Positions 36,578 through 46,324 are shown, counted from the first letter of the stretch. The stretch is DNA of 64,000 bases from an uncultured Collinsella sp. (GCA_902494535.1 CABUTO010000005.1:10710-74709), one strand, 5' to 3'. Numbers and translations are program-made. Notes: generated from the letters alone by a model not told the origin.

Positions 36578-38755
36578 TTAGGAGAGGAGCTTCATGGCGG
36601 CGTCGTGGGCGGCGTGCTCGTAGGTGTCGTCGAGGGACTTGAGCGGCAGCAGGGCTGTGGCCTGTGCATCGCCGCGGCGCTCGAGGGCGTGCGCGATGAG
36701 CCAGTCGGCGAGCTCGGGGTTCTTGGGCAGCGCCGGGCCGTGCAGGTACGTGCCGATGACGCCCTTGTAGATCAGACCCTCAAAGCCATCGTCACCGTTG
36801 TTGCCGGTGCCCGTGACGACGGACGTTCCGAGCGGCGTGGCATCTGCGTCGAGCAGAGTGCGGCCGCCGTGGTTCTCGAATCCCACAAAGGGCTCGGGTG
36901 CCAGGTCGGTCTTGACGGCGACGTTGCCGATCAGACGGTCGGAGCCGCGCACGGTCTCGGCGGCAATGATGCCCATGCCCTCAATGCGATTTTCGCCCAT
37001 ATAGTACGAACGGCCGAGCAGCTGATAGCTGCCGCAGATGGCGAGCAGCGAGCCGCCGTCCTCAACATAGGCCGCAACCTTGTCTTTTTGAGCGAGCAGC
37101 TCGTGTGCCACAGCCAACTGATCGCGGTCGGAGCCGCCGCCCATCATGACGATATCGGCATCATGCAGATCGAGCGACTCGCCCATACGGACCTCGTCCA
37201 CGCGCACGGGAATGCCGCGCCAGGCGCAGCGGCGCTCGAGAGCGATGACGTTGCCGCCGTCGCCGTAGAGGTTGAGGGCATCGGGGTACAGATAGACGAT
37301 GCGCAGCGGGCGCGAAAGCTCGGTCGGCGCGACGCCGACGGGGACAGCGCTCCCATCGGCGCGTGTTACGGCGCAGGAGGCAACCGAGCTCGCATCGGTA
37401 TCCTTAAGCCCGTCGAGCTCCTTGACCAGCGGCGGAAAGGCCGTGTAGTTGGCGACGGCGTAGAAAGTGTCGCCAGCCTCCTCGTCTGCCACGGCGCCGA
37501 TTGCCTGCTCGATATTCGAGATGATGGCGGCGTCGATGCCGGCGTACTTGAGGCGCACCTGCATGTCGTGCGCGCGCGTGCCGCCAGCAAAGGCGACAAG
37601 CCCCGTTGTGTCGGCGATGCGCTCAAAGTCGACGTCGTAAATCCACGATACATCGTGGCCGTCGGCATCGTTGTCGTTGAGGAAGAAAGCGCAGAGCCTG
37701 CCACCTGCTGTTTTAATGGACTGGATCTGGCGATCGAAGCCTACGGGATTCTTGGCCAGGTTTGCCTCGACGGTACGGCCGGCGATCTCCCAGCGGCCCA
37801 TACGCCCGCCGGCGGGGATGTAGGCATCGAGCGTGGGCTGCAGATGCGCCGCGTCCACGCCCAGCTCGTGGGCGGCGAAGAAGGCTGCGGCTACGTTGTA
37901 AACCATATATAGGCCGTTGTAGCGTGTGGCGATGTGTACGGCAGCCGCGTCGGGCGCAGACCCAAAGACCAGGTCAAAGCCGTAGCCGTCGCAGCCGAGC
38001 TCCACGCCCGTCACGCGACGGACAAGCCCGGGGCGGGCCCAGCCGCACGAGGGGCAATGGTATGCGCCAAGCTGTCCGTACTGCACATAGTCGTACTCCA
38101 ACGGCGCGTTGCACTGTGAGCAAAAACGCGAGTCGCTAATGCGGTCGGATTCGGTGTCGGTGGCGCCGTCGATGCCAAAGGCGATGCTTGCATTGGGAAC
38201 GCGCGCGGCGATTGCGGCACACAGCGGGTCGTCTGCGTTGTAGATGAGCGTCGTTGCCGGTGAAAGCTCCAGCGCGTGGGCGATGACGTCCTGGGTGTGG
38301 TCGATCTCGCCGTAACGGTCCAGCTGGTCGCGGAACAGGTTGAGCAGCACAAAGTACGTCGGCTTGAGCTTGGGCAGAACGCGTACGGTGTAGAGCTCGT
38401 CGCACTCAAAAACGCCCACGCGTTTGTCGCTGCTGGTGTGCTTAAGGCCGCCGCGGGCCTCGAGCAGAGCGCCCACCACACCAGGCTCCATATTGTTGCC
38501 GGCACGGTTGCACACCACGGTAGCGCCGCTGGCAGCAACGGCGTCGGCGATGAGGTTGGAGGTTGTGGTCTTGCCGTTGGTGCCGGTGATCACCACGCTG
38601 CGGTCGACTAGGCTTGCGAGGTCGCTTAGCAGCTCGGGGTCGATCTTCATGGCGATACGGCCGGGAAGCACGCCACCCTGGCGTTTGAAGACAGAGCGCA
38701 GTCCCCAGCGGGCGATATCGCTCGAGGTGCAGGCGAGAGATGAGCGGAGGTTCAT
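36578..38755 (-). CDS. MurT-GatD fusion: lipid II isoglutaminyl synthase in one chain
   Basis: A 725-aa fusion. Residues 1-~445 are MurT: Mur-ligase P-loop GTNGKTTT (58-65), zinc-ribbon cysteines at ~212, 215, 234 and 237, and the DUF1727-type segment with DNDADGHDVSWIYDVD near residue 361. Residues ~480-700 are GatD, a class I glutamine amidotransferase with nucleophile Cys574 (LLAICGSYQ) and His672 (TYLHGPALP). In Firmicutes and actinobacteria MurT and GatD are usually separate subunits that amidate the second-position glutamate of lipid II. Here a ~35-residue linker joins them in the usual gene order. The N-terminus aligns well with known MurT starts. Confidence 0.92.
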   Translation of the reverse strand: MNLRSSLACTSSDIARWGLRSVFKRQGGVLPGRIAMKIDPELLSDLASLVDRSVVITGTNGKTTTSNLIADAVAASGATVVCNRAGNNMEPGVVGALLEARGGLKHTSSDKRVGVFECDELYTVRVLPKLKPTYFVLLNLFRDQLDRYGEIDHTQDVIAHALELSPATTLIYNADDPLCAAIAARVPNASIAFGIDGATDTESDRISDSRFCSQCNAPLEYDYVQYGQLGAYHCPSCGWARPGLVRRVTGVELGCDGYGFDLVFGSAPDAAAVHIATRYNGLYMVYNVAAAFFAAHELGVDAAHLQPTLDAYIPAGGRMGRWEIAGRTVEANLAKNPVGFDRQIQSIKTAGGRLCAFFLNDNDADGHDVSWIYDVDFERIADTTGLVAFAGGTRAHDMQVRLKYAGIDAAIISNIEQAIGAVADEEAGDTFYAVANYTAFPPLVKELDGLKDTDASSVASCAVTRADGSAVPVGVAPTELSRPLRIVYLYPDALNLYGDGGNVIALERRCAWRGIPVRVDEVRMGESLDLHDADIVMMGGGSDRDQLAVAHELLAQKDKVAAYVEDGGSLLAICGSYQLLGRSYYMGENRIEGMGIIAAETVRGSDRLIGNVAVKTDLAPEPFVGFENHGGRTLLDADATPLGTSVVTGTGNNGDDGFEGLIYKGVIGTYLHGPALPKNPELADWLIAHALERRGDAQATALLPLKSLDDTYEHAAHDAAMKLLS

Positions 38756-38800
38756 GAAGCCGTTCCTAACATAGATGACATGGTCGGGGCGATCGCGTCG

Positions 38801-39844
38801 CTAAAAGCCGTAGCGGCGCGCAAATTCCTGGGCAAGCTGCGACACGTCTTCGCAGGCATTGGCCCAGGGGGCAAAGTCGGGGGTGTCCGAGATAATGCCG
38901 TCCGCTTCCCAAACGGCCTGGTGCGAAAGATCCCACGGATCGCGTGGCTCGGGTCGGCAGGGAAGATACGGCGTCTGGTACATGGGGTTCAGCAAGAAGA
39001 ACGCGCCGCCCTCGCAACGGTTGGCGAACTCACGCAGCGCGCGCGTCGCCGGGCGCATCTTGTTTGTTTTGAACAGCAGAATCGTGCGGGCGAGCAGGTA
39101 CCAAGGAGAGTTTTCGAGTGCGTCTGCCCCCATCTGCTCCTCGAGCTGGTGAGCCAGGGCAAAAAAACCGTCCTGGTCTTCCAAGCGGGCGAGGGCAAGC
39201 AACACGGTGCCGGCGGCCCGGGTGGGATAGCCCTCCGCCTTAAGGACACGGCGAGAATAGTTGGCGGCGGCGCGGTAACGAGCGCTCGCCATACACAGCT
39301 GCGAGATGGCCTCGAGCGTGTGGAGCCACCCGATAAGAGCCGGCTCGCTCACGGTAAGGTCTGCTGCGGTGACACCGTCGGCCAAAACATTATTGGCCCA
39401 GTAGTGCGGGGCCTCCATATCAAACCCGGGCACGCTCTGTTGCAGGTAGTCGGCCGTACTCGCCTCGAGCTTCATCAAGTCGCCCAGGCAGGCATCGACG
39501 GGCGTGTCCGCCAGGATGATGGCGAGCAACTGGGCATCGAGGACATGCGCATCGACGCGAACAATCTTGAGCAGCTCATCGCGCATGTCGTCGAACAAGC
39601 GGTTGCGCGTCTGCTCAAACTCCTCGTCGCTGCCCATGTCCTCGATGCGGCGAAGCTCGTCGAGTAGGTGACGATGAACGCCGGCATAGGACAGCAGCGC
39701 CTGGGCATGCTCGGTCTGCGCATACTTATGAGGGTTGACGCTCACGTCGTTATGGACAAGCTCGCGTGCTGCATCGGTGAGTTCGGGGTGCGACGCAAGG
39801 TAGGCGCGCTCCAGGTAGGCGGGGAGGTAGACGCTTGGATCCAT
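38801..39844 (-). CDS. Hypothetical helical-repeat protein, 347 aa
   Basis: I do not recognise a named family. The protein is almost wholly helical, rich in Ala, Leu and Glu, with helix pairs resembling TPR-like repeats (for example AANYSRRVLKAEGYPTRAAG followed by TVLLALARLEDQDGFFALAH). There is no signal peptide or membrane segment. It lies between a second helical-repeat gene (one-base overlap, TAATG) and the MurT-GatD fusion 45 bp downstream, so the three form one minus-strand operon. A scaffold role in cell-wall synthesis is possible but only inferred from position. Confidence 0.75.
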   Translation of the reverse strand: MDPSVYLPAYLERAYLASHPELTDAARELVHNDVSVNPHKYAQTEHAQALLSYAGVHRHLLDELRRIEDMGSDEEFEQTRNRLFDDMRDELLKIVRVDAHVLDAQLLAIILADTPVDACLGDLMKLEASTADYLQQSVPGFDMEAPHYWANNVLADGVTAADLTVSEPALIGWLHTLEAISQLCMASARYRAAANYSRRVLKAEGYPTRAAGTVLLALARLEDQDGFFALAHQLEEQMGADALENSPWYLLARTILLFKTNKMRPATRALREFANRCEGGAFFLLNPMYQTPYLPCRPEPRDPWDLSHQAVWEADGIISDTPDFAPWANACEDVSQLAQEFARRYGF

Positions 39845-40920
39845 TAGAGGTCTCCTCCCTTAAACGGCAGGCCCTGCTCGGCCGCCCGCAGGATGCGCTC
39901 GTCGATCTGGGAACGCACGATATCGTTGGTGGCGACCCAGGCGGCAAAGCTGGCGTTGTCGGGGGCGCCCAGGCCCTCCTGCAGTACCGGCGTCGCCTCG
40001 GACAGCGCGAGGACAAGCTCGTCGGTGGAGCCCGCACCCACGTTGACGCGGGCATAGACGCCATCGGGAAACTCGGTTTGGAAGTAGAGCGCCTCGGCTG
40101 CGTGTGGACACGAGCGCGCAAGGATGCGCAAGTATTGCTCGGCGCCCTCGTAGTCCAGCTCGCGCCAGGCAGCGCTCATCAGCGCGATGAGCGTCCATGG
40201 GTCCAAGTCGCGCTCCGCGTCCTTGGGACGACGGCGCAGCGGCGTGTTGGCGAGATAGGGGACGGAGTGGGCAGAGCGAAAGCGTTTGAGCTCCTCGGCG
40301 GGGTATTCGAGCTTTGCCATGGCGAGCATCGCGGTGTGGCGGACGCCGGCAGGATCGTTGGGGGCAAAGTCGAGGCTGCGGTTTGCGGCTTCGAGCGACA
40401 TGCGGTAGCGGCCGCTAATGAGGGCGCGCGATGCCAAGGCGGCAAGCCAGCGCAGGTAGGGGCGGCGCATAAGGTCGCCAGCGGCCTCGCGCTCGTAGGG
40501 GTCCTGCGCCGAGGCGATCTTGAGCGCCAGGTCGTGCTCCACCTCGTCGCACTTGGACACCAGATACTGCACGTATTCCTCGTTGGATTCGGCGGTGAGG
40601 GCGGTCAGCATGCGCTGGGCATCCCAGTTGGCCGGATCGAGCGCGGCTGCCTCGCGGAGCATGTTCTCGGCAGCTGCCTCTTCTTGCTCTGCCTGGGTAT
40701 CGTCAGGGATAAAGGGAATGCGGTAGTCGACAGCCTCGACCACCTTGGCAATGAGGTGCCCGGCGCGGTCGCGGTCGTGCACGATGAGCGGTGCGGGGTT
40801 GCGGGTGAATTGTTCCATCAGACGCTCTACGGCGGCACCGTCGGTGAGCGGGATATTGTCGCGGCGCAAGGCCTCAAGAACGAGGCGATGGCAATCCTCT
40901 TGAATGGGATCGAATGCCAT
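39844..40920 (-). CDS. Hypothetical TPR-like protein, 358 aa
   Basis: The first gene of the operon that ends with MurT-GatD. The C-terminal half shows TPR-like helix pairs (SLEAANRSLDFAPNDPAGVRH, then DYEGAEQYLRILARSCPHAAEAL). The N-terminal ~70 residues are different, with VERLMEQFTRNPAPLIVHDRD. Composition and style are similar to the next gene, and the two could be distant paralogues. The start at 40920 follows AAAGGAGG; a start ten codons earlier lacks such a site. It is soluble and acidic, with no catalytic motif seen. Confidence 0.75.
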   Translation of the reverse strand: MAFDPIQEDCHRLVLEALRRDNIPLTDGAAVERLMEQFTRNPAPLIVHDRDRAGHLIAKVVEAVDYRIPFIPDDTQAEQEEAAAENMLREAAALDPANWDAQRMLTALTAESNEEYVQYLVSKCDEVEHDLALKIASAQDPYEREAAGDLMRRPYLRWLAALASRALISGRYRMSLEAANRSLDFAPNDPAGVRHTAMLAMAKLEYPAEELKRFRSAHSVPYLANTPLRRRPKDAERDLDPWTLIALMSAAWRELDYEGAEQYLRILARSCPHAAEALYFQTEFPDGVYARVNVGAGSTDELVLALSEATPVLQEGLGAPDNASFAAWVATNDIVRSQIDERILRAAEQGLPFKGGDL

Positions 40921-41420
40921 GGGGCCTCCTTTGCTGCGGTTAGGGTTCAAATGTTTCTATATAAGGTTCTAGTTTACCCGCATGTGGCACACCGGGGGTG
41001 CCGCACTTGGACTTGCACCTTTGCACCACGAAGACGGATGTCGCACAAATGTCGGCACCTTGGACGACCGAGTGGTATCACGGTGCCGCAAACGGTCGAT
41101 TTTTGGCGGCGAACGGTGCATATTTTGGAGGGGCACGGTCCTGCCCGGGATATGTAGTCAACCTTGATAAAACGTTTGCCCAGCTTGGGAGTATGAATGC
41201 CGCACAAGGGTCTTCAGGGATAGAAAAAACGTTTCATCATTGGCGGCTTTAGGTGAATAACTGACCAACCAGAACGGTAAAATAGTGTTTGTCTGAGCGT
41301 TGAGACGTTTAGACATCGCGCATTGTCATCGCCGGCAACGCGCAAACCGGTCCTAACGGAGCCAATTGGGTGCTCCGTTATATACGCAAGTCTAAGAGGG
41401 GCTTGTTTAGGAGGCACAGT
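40921..41420. other. 500-bp divergent intergenic region
   Basis: No gene is supported. The right end holds a hairpin (TAACGGAGC / GCTCCGTTA, about 41353-41378) just before the adh ribosome site; it could act as an attenuator or mRNA stabiliser. The left part has repeated GGTGCCG/CGGCACC motifs of unknown meaning. Confidence 0.4.
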
Positions 41421-42644
41421 ATGGGACGTTTTACCAATCCTCGCGATCTGTACTTTGGTGAGGGCGCTCGCCACGAGGTGAAGAACCTCAAGGGTAAGAA
41501 GGCCATCATCGTTTCTGGCGGCAGCTCTATGCGCCGCGGCGGGTTCCTGCAGGACGTTGAGGCCGACCTCAAAGAGGCCGGCATGGAGGTCAAGCTGTTC
41601 GAGGGCGTCGAGTCCGATCCCTCCATCGAGACCGTCATGAAGGGCGCAGCCGCTATGCGCGACTTCGAGCCCGACTGGATTGTTGCTATCGGCGGCGGTT
41701 CGCCCATCGATGCTGCTAAGGCCATGTGGGTCTTCTACGAGTATCCCGAGGAGTCCTTCGACAACATTATCCAGCCGTTCAGCTTCCCCGAGCTGCGTCA
41801 GAAGGCTCACTTCTGCGCCATTTCCTCTACCTCCGGCACTGCTACCGAGGTCACCGCATTCTCCGTCATCACGGATTACGAAAAGGGCATCAAGTACCCG
41901 CTGGCCGACTTCAACATCACCCCTGATGTCGCCATCGTCGACCCCGAGCTCACCTACACCATGCCCGCCAAGCTGTGCGCTCACACCGGCATGGATGCTC
42001 TGACCCACTGCATGGAGGCCTACGTTTCCACCTGCGCCTCTATGTTCACCGACGCCAACGCTCTGCACGGCATCCGCGAGATCGTCGAGTGGCTGCCCAA
42101 GTCCTATGCTGGCGACCATGAGGCCCGTCAGCACATGCACGAGGCTCAGTGCATCGCCGGTATCGCCTTCTCCTCGGGCCTGCTCGGCATCGTTCACTCC
42201 ATGGCTCACAAGACCGGTGCTGCCTTCGAGAACGGCCACATCATCCACGGTGCCGCTAACGCCATGTACCTGGGCAAGGTCATCCAGTGGAACTCCAAGG
42301 ATCCCCGTGCTGCCGAGCGTTACGCTTACGTGGCCAAGGAGATCCTGCACCTTCCCGGCGAGACCAACGAGGAGCTCATCGCTGCGCTCGTCCAGAAGAT
42401 CCGCGACCTCAACGACCAGCTCAACATTCCGCAGTCCATCAAGGATTACGCGAATGGTGGCGTGAAGGTCGACGCCGAGAACCCGCAGATGGTTTCCGAG
42501 GAGGAGTTCCTCGCCAAGCTGCCCGAGATTGCCGCGAACGCCGAGCAGGACGCCTGCACGCCCGAGAACCCGCGTGAGACCAAGGCTGCCGACTTCGAGA
42601 AGATCCTCAAGGCCTGCTACTACGACACCGACATCGATTTCTAA
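41421..42644 (+). CDS. Iron-containing alcohol dehydrogenase
   Basis: A 407-aa group III (Fe-type) dehydrogenase. The NAD-binding GGGSPIDAAKAMW lies near residue 92, STSGTATEVTAFSVI near residue 135, and the metal-binding histidines occur in GMDALTHCMEAYVS, GIVHSMAHKTGA and the following HIIHGAANA. These enzymes usually reduce aldehydes to alcohols (ethanol, butanol, 1,3-propanediol) to restore NAD in fermentation. The start at 41421 follows TAGGAGGCAC; the in-frame upstream ATG would place that inside. A terminator ends it before gldA. Confidence 0.94.
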   Translation: MGRFTNPRDLYFGEGARHEVKNLKGKKAIIVSGGSSMRRGGFLQDVEADLKEAGMEVKLFEGVESDPSIETVMKGAAAMRDFEPDWIVAIGGGSPIDAAKAMWVFYEYPEESFDNIIQPFSFPELRQKAHFCAISSTSGTATEVTAFSVITDYEKGIKYPLADFNITPDVAIVDPELTYTMPAKLCAHTGMDALTHCMEAYVSTCASMFTDANALHGIREIVEWLPKSYAGDHEARQHMHEAQCIAGIAFSSGLLGIVHSMAHKTGAAFENGHIIHGAANAMYLGKVIQWNSKDPRAAERYAYVAKEILHLPGETNEELIAALVQKIRDLNDQLNIPQSIKDYANGGVKVDAENPQMVSEEEFLAKLPEIAANAEQDACTPENPRETKAADFEKILKACYYDTDIDF

Positions 42645-42666
42645 TCGACTCTTGTTATCGTAACGA

Positions 42667-42712
42667 GGGGCTCCGCACGTATCTGTACGGAGCCCCTTTC
42701 TTTTTTCTTTTA
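42667..42712 (+). terminator. Terminator of the Fe-alcohol dehydrogenase
   Basis: AGGGGCTCCG pairs with CGGAGCCCCT, followed by TTCTTTTTTCTTTT. Confidence 0.92.
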
Positions 42713-42727
42713 GAGAATGGGATAGTT

Positions 42728-43828
42728 ATGGCTGCAATTTTCAATAGCCCCAGCAAGTACATCCAGGGTCCGGACGAGCTCGCCAAGCTCGGCTCCTATG
42801 TCGAGCCGCTCGGCGCTAAGGCCCTCGTCATCGTGACGCCTTCGGGCAAGAAGCGCGTCGGTGCCAAGATCGAGGGCGGCTTTGCCGAGGCCAAGGCCGA
42901 GCTGCTGTTTGAGGACTTTAACGGCGAGTGCTCCAAGGGCGAGGTCGATCGCCTGGTTGCGCTCGCCCGCGACAACGGTTGCGACATCATCGTCGGCGTC
43001 GGTGGCGGCAAGATCCTCGACACCGCCAAGGCCGTCGCCTATTACCTGGAGTCCCCGGTTATCATTTGCCCCACCATTGCTTCGACCGATGCACCGTGCT
43101 CGGCACTTTCGGTGCTCTATACCGACGACGGCCAGTTCGATAAATATCTCTTCCTTAAGGCAAACCCCAACATTGTCCTGATGGATACGACGGTTATCGC
43201 GGCGAGCCCAGTGCGCCTGACGGTTTCCGGTATGGGCGATGCGCTCGCAACCTACTTTGAGGCCCAGGCGACGCACGATGCCGACGGCGGCACCTGCGCC
43301 GGCGGTAAGGGCGGAATGGCCGGCCTGGCGCTCGCCAAGCTCTGCTATGAGACGCTCATGGCCGATGGCGTCAAGGCCAAGGTTGCGCTGGAGAAGGGTG
43401 CGCTCACGCCTGCCGTCGAGCACATCATCGAGGCCAATACGCTGCTTTCGGGTATTGGCTTTGAGAGCTCGGGCCTTGCCGCTGCTCATGCCATCCACAA
43501 TGGTCTGACGATGCTGCCCGAGTGCCACAGCATGTATCACGGCGAGAAGGTCGCCTTCGGCACCATCGTCCAGCTGGTACTCGAGGATGCCCCGACCGAG
43601 AAGCTCGAGGAAGTCTTGGGCTTCTGCATTGAGCTGGGCCTGCCGGTCACGATGAAGGAACTTGGCGTTGCCGAGCTTACGCGCGAGCAGGCCATGATTG
43701 TTGCCGAGGCCGCCTGCGCACCCGAGGACACCATGTGCAACATGCCGTTTGAGGTGACGCCCGAGATGGTTGCAAACGCCATTCTGGGTGCCGACGCACT
43801 GGGTCACTACTATCTCATGGATGAGTAA
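42728..43828 (+). CDS. gldA: Glycerol dehydrogenase
   Basis: A 366-aa Fe/Zn-type polyol dehydrogenase. The GldA marks are VGVGGGKILDTAKAVAYYL near residue 95, PTIASTDAPCSALSVLY near residue 120, GMGDALATYFEA near residue 170 (metal Asp), and the metal histidines in GLAAAHAIHNGL and HGEKVAFG. It oxidises glycerol to dihydroxyacetone with NAD, or works in reverse. It lies 15 bp after the adh terminator with its own weak ribosome site, so it may have its own promoter or depend on read-through. Confidence 0.93.
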   Translation: MAAIFNSPSKYIQGPDELAKLGSYVEPLGAKALVIVTPSGKKRVGAKIEGGFAEAKAELLFEDFNGECSKGEVDRLVALARDNGCDIIVGVGGGKILDTAKAVAYYLESPVIICPTIASTDAPCSALSVLYTDDGQFDKYLFLKANPNIVLMDTTVIAASPVRLTVSGMGDALATYFEAQATHDADGGTCAGGKGGMAGLALAKLCYETLMADGVKAKVALEKGALTPAVEHIIEANTLLSGIGFESSGLAAAHAIHNGLTMLPECHSMYHGEKVAFGTIVQLVLEDAPTEKLEEVLGFCIELGLPVTMKELGVAELTREQAMIVAEAACAPEDTMCNMPFEVTPEMVANAILGADALGHYYLMDE

Positions 43829-43840
43829 ATCAAGCTAAGG

Positions 43841-43878
43841 AAGGGGCAAAGCCAACAGATGGCTTTGCCCCTTTTTGC
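43841..43878 (+). terminator. Terminator of gldA
   Basis: AAGGGGCAAAGCCA pairs perfectly with TGGCTTTGCCCCTT, then TTT. Confidence 0.92.
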
Positions 43879-43959
43879 TATGGTGCAAAGGGGTCAGGTT
43901 AGTTGAACCAAAGAAGGCGGGGTAGGCCTGCGATGAGGTTTTGCCCCGCCCTCGTTTGA

Positions 43960-44916
43960 CTACAGCTCGCAAACGTTTTGCGCGCGACCCTCGACGTAGG
44001 CGACGACGTTGTCGAACTCAATCTTGGCGCGGCGCTGCATGGCCTCGTGCGTAAGGAAGCCTACATGTGGCGTGAAGGTGCAGTTCTTGGCGTTGACGAG
44101 CGCGTAGTCGGCGGGGATGGGCGGCTCCATATCAAAGACGTCGATGCCGGCACCGGCGAGCTTATCGTCGTTGAGTGCCTGGGCAAGGGCATCGTTATCC
44201 ACGATGGCACCGCGGGCGCAGTTGATAAAGACGGCACCGTCCTTCATCTGGGCGAACTGCTCGGTGCCAAAGCTCTTGCGCGTGGTGTCATTGTTAGGCA
44301 GGTGCAGGCTTACGATATCGGACTCGGCGAGCAACTGCTCGAGCGAAACCTGCTCAATGCCGGCCTCGGCTGCCTCGGGATGCTCGTGGCGGGCATATCC
44401 CAGCACGCGGGCGCCAAAGGCCTTAAAGAGACGACCCGTGGCGCAGCCGATCTTACCGCAGCCCACGATACCCACGGTCTTGTCGCGGATCTCGGTGCCC
44501 ATTAGGCCGGCGCTCGTCTTGCCGCTGCGGGCGGCGGCATCGGCGGCGCCCACCTTGCGCAGCACGTCGATGGTCAGGCCAAGGGTGAGCTCGGCGACCG
44601 AAACGTCGGAGTAGCCGGCGCAGTTGCGAACCTCAACACCGCGCTCACGGCAGGCGGAAAGCCCCACGTGGTCGATGCCCGTAAAGGCAACGGCGATCAT
44701 CTTGAGCGCATCGGCGCCGGCGACGACCTCGGCAGGGTAGGGGTTGTTGGCGATCATGACGACCTCGGCGCCCTCGCTGCGTCGAGCGAGCTCGGCCGGA
44801 TCGGTTGTTTTGGTATCGAAATAGACAAACTCGTGTCCGGCGTCCTTAAGGGGTGCGGAGAGCCTGTCGATGGTCTGCTCGGGTACTCCCAACGGTTCGA
44901 TCAGGGCAATCTTCAT
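43960..44916 (-). CDS. D-2-hydroxyacid dehydrogenase
   Basis: A 318-aa NAD-dependent enzyme. The Rossmann motif is TVGIVGCGKIGCATG near residue 145; the second signature FINCARGAIVDNDALAQAL near residue 230 holds the substrate Arg; and the catalytic Glu and His occur in GIDVFDMEPP and FTPHVGF. It reduces a 2-keto acid to a D-2-hydroxyacid, or the reverse; glycerate, phosphoglycerate-like or branched substrates are all possible. The start at 44916 gives the normal MKIALIEP opening; longer in-frame sequence upstream is unlike coding sequence. Confidence 0.9.
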   Translation of the reverse strand: MKIALIEPLGVPEQTIDRLSAPLKDAGHEFVYFDTKTTDPAELARRSEGAEVVMIANNPYPAEVVAGADALKMIAVAFTGIDHVGLSACRERGVEVRNCAGYSDVSVAELTLGLTIDVLRKVGAADAAARSGKTSAGLMGTEIRDKTVGIVGCGKIGCATGRLFKAFGARVLGYARHEHPEAAEAGIEQVSLEQLLAESDIVSLHLPNNDTTRKSFGTEQFAQMKDGAVFINCARGAIVDNDALAQALNDDKLAGAGIDVFDMEPPIPADYALVNAKNCTFTPHVGFLTHEAMQRRAKIEFDNVVAYVEGRAQNVCEL

Positions 44917-45070
44917 CTTGTGACTCCTCAATAAACCTAGGCGATTAGGTTGGCAATAGATTGTAGGTCTATTTGCCTCAAAGGTGCTCCGCGTGTAATT
45001 TGCCCGAGGCGTGGGCCGATAGCGTATCATTATCTCTTGCTTGTTTGCACTGCTCAGGGAGGGGCCGCGC

Positions 45071-46324
45071 ATGGCGCAGGAACACGATCTGTTTGATGAC
45101 ATTATCGAGATCAGCAAGGGTTTCGACTTTCTTAAAAACCCGCTTGGCGGTGTGACCGATGCACTCGATCCGTCGGCGCTGCAGTGGAATCCTGCCGACT
45201 ACAAGGAGCGTCCGCGCGGTAACACCATTCCGTGCCTGACCTGCAAAAACGAAAAGAGCGGCTGCACCGCGTGCATGGACGTGTGCCCGGTCAACGCTAT
45301 CGAGGTCGAGGAAGACGCCATCGAGATCCTCGACTCCTGTCGCAAGTGCGGTCTGTGCGCCGCTGCTTGTCCGACTGAGGCGATTATTTCGCCGCGCCTG
45401 GCGCCTAAAAACCTGTATGACGACATTGTCTCGGCGGCTACGAGCCACGAGACCGCCTACGTTACCTGCACGCGTGCCCTTAAGCGCATGCCGCGCGAGA
45501 ACGAGGTTGTCGTCGCCTGCGTGGGCGATATTACGGCAGAGATTTGGTTTTCGGTACTGGCCGACTATCCCAACGTGAGTGTGTACCTGCCGTTGGGCGT
45601 GTGCGATAAATGCCGCAACACCGGCGGTGAGGATATTCTGGGCGAGGCGATTGCGAAGGCCGAGGAGTGGTCCGGCACGGGTATGGGCCTGGAGGTCGAC
45701 CCCAAGAGCCTCAAGTGCCATAAGCGCCGCGAGTACGAGCGCAAGGAGTACATGGAAAAGATCGCCCGCACCACGGGCCTGACGGTGACCAAGCTCAACC
45801 CGGCGACGGCGGCGCTGGCCTCGGTGACGCAGAAACTCAAAGCCCATCGTCATCAGATTACCCAGCTGGAGCGTACGCTCAACACCATGTGCGGCACCAC
45901 GACGACCAAGCGTCGCCGTTCGCTCACGCACGGGCGCCAACTGGTGCTCTCGACGTTGCAAGACCACCCCGAGCTTGCCCAGAACATGCAGGTGAGCACG
46001 CCGGAGTGCGATTTTGACAAGTGTACGTCGTGCGGCGAGTGCGTCAACGTGTGCCCCACGTTTGCCTGCGATCTGGTGGGAAGCGGCCGCTTTGCGTTGG
46101 AGTCCACGTATTGTTTGGGCTGCGGCGCCTGTGTCAAGGTTTGTCCCGAGCATGCGCTCAAGCTTGTTGAGCACGACGCGTCCAATCTGGTCGTCGTCGA
46201 TCCCGAAGCCGAGGAAAAGGCCGCCCAGAAGGCGAAGGCTCACGAAGAAGCTGAGAAGGTCAAGGCCGAAGCAAAGGCCAAGCTCGACAAGATGCTCGAT
46301 CAGGTGGAGAAGCTCGCGGACTAG
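45071..46324 (+). CDS. Protein with four 4Fe-4S cluster motifs
   Basis: A 417-aa protein. An N-terminal double-cluster ferredoxin region has CxxC...CTACMDVCP (~57-71) and CRKCGLCAAACP (~88-99). The middle third carries extra cysteines (CTRALK, CVGD, CDKCRNTGG), in the manner of a larger redox domain. A second ferredoxin pair follows near residues 315-365 (CTSCGECVNVCP and CLGCGACVKVCP). The C-terminus is a charged coiled-coil tail (AEEKAAQKAKAHEEAEKV). An electron-transfer role is likely; the partner is unknown. The start follows CAGGGAGG. It is divergent from the hydroxyacid dehydrogenase gene. Confidence 0.85.
   Translation: MAQEHDLFDDIIEISKGFDFLKNPLGGVTDALDPSALQWNPADYKERPRGNTIPCLTCKNEKSGCTACMDVCPVNAIEVEEDAIEILDSCRKCGLCAAACPTEAIISPRLAPKNLYDDIVSAATSHETAYVTCTRALKRMPRENEVVVACVGDITAEIWFSVLADYPNVSVYLPLGVCDKCRNTGGEDILGEAIAKAEEWSGTGMGLEVDPKSLKCHKRREYERKEYMEKIARTTGLTVTKLNPATAALASVTQKLKAHRHQITQLERTLNTMCGTTTTKRRRSLTHGRQLVLSTLQDHPELAQNMQVSTPECDFDKCTSCGECVNVCPTFACDLVGSGRFALESTYCLGCGACVKVCPEHALKLVEHDASNLVVVDPEAEEKAAQKAKAHEEAEKVKAEAKAKLDKMLDQVEKLAD

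Noticed and set aside
39835..41157. 440-codon + strand frame
   Set aside because: It is antisense to the TPR-like gene with its good ribosome site and then runs into intergenic DNA; no motif is seen.
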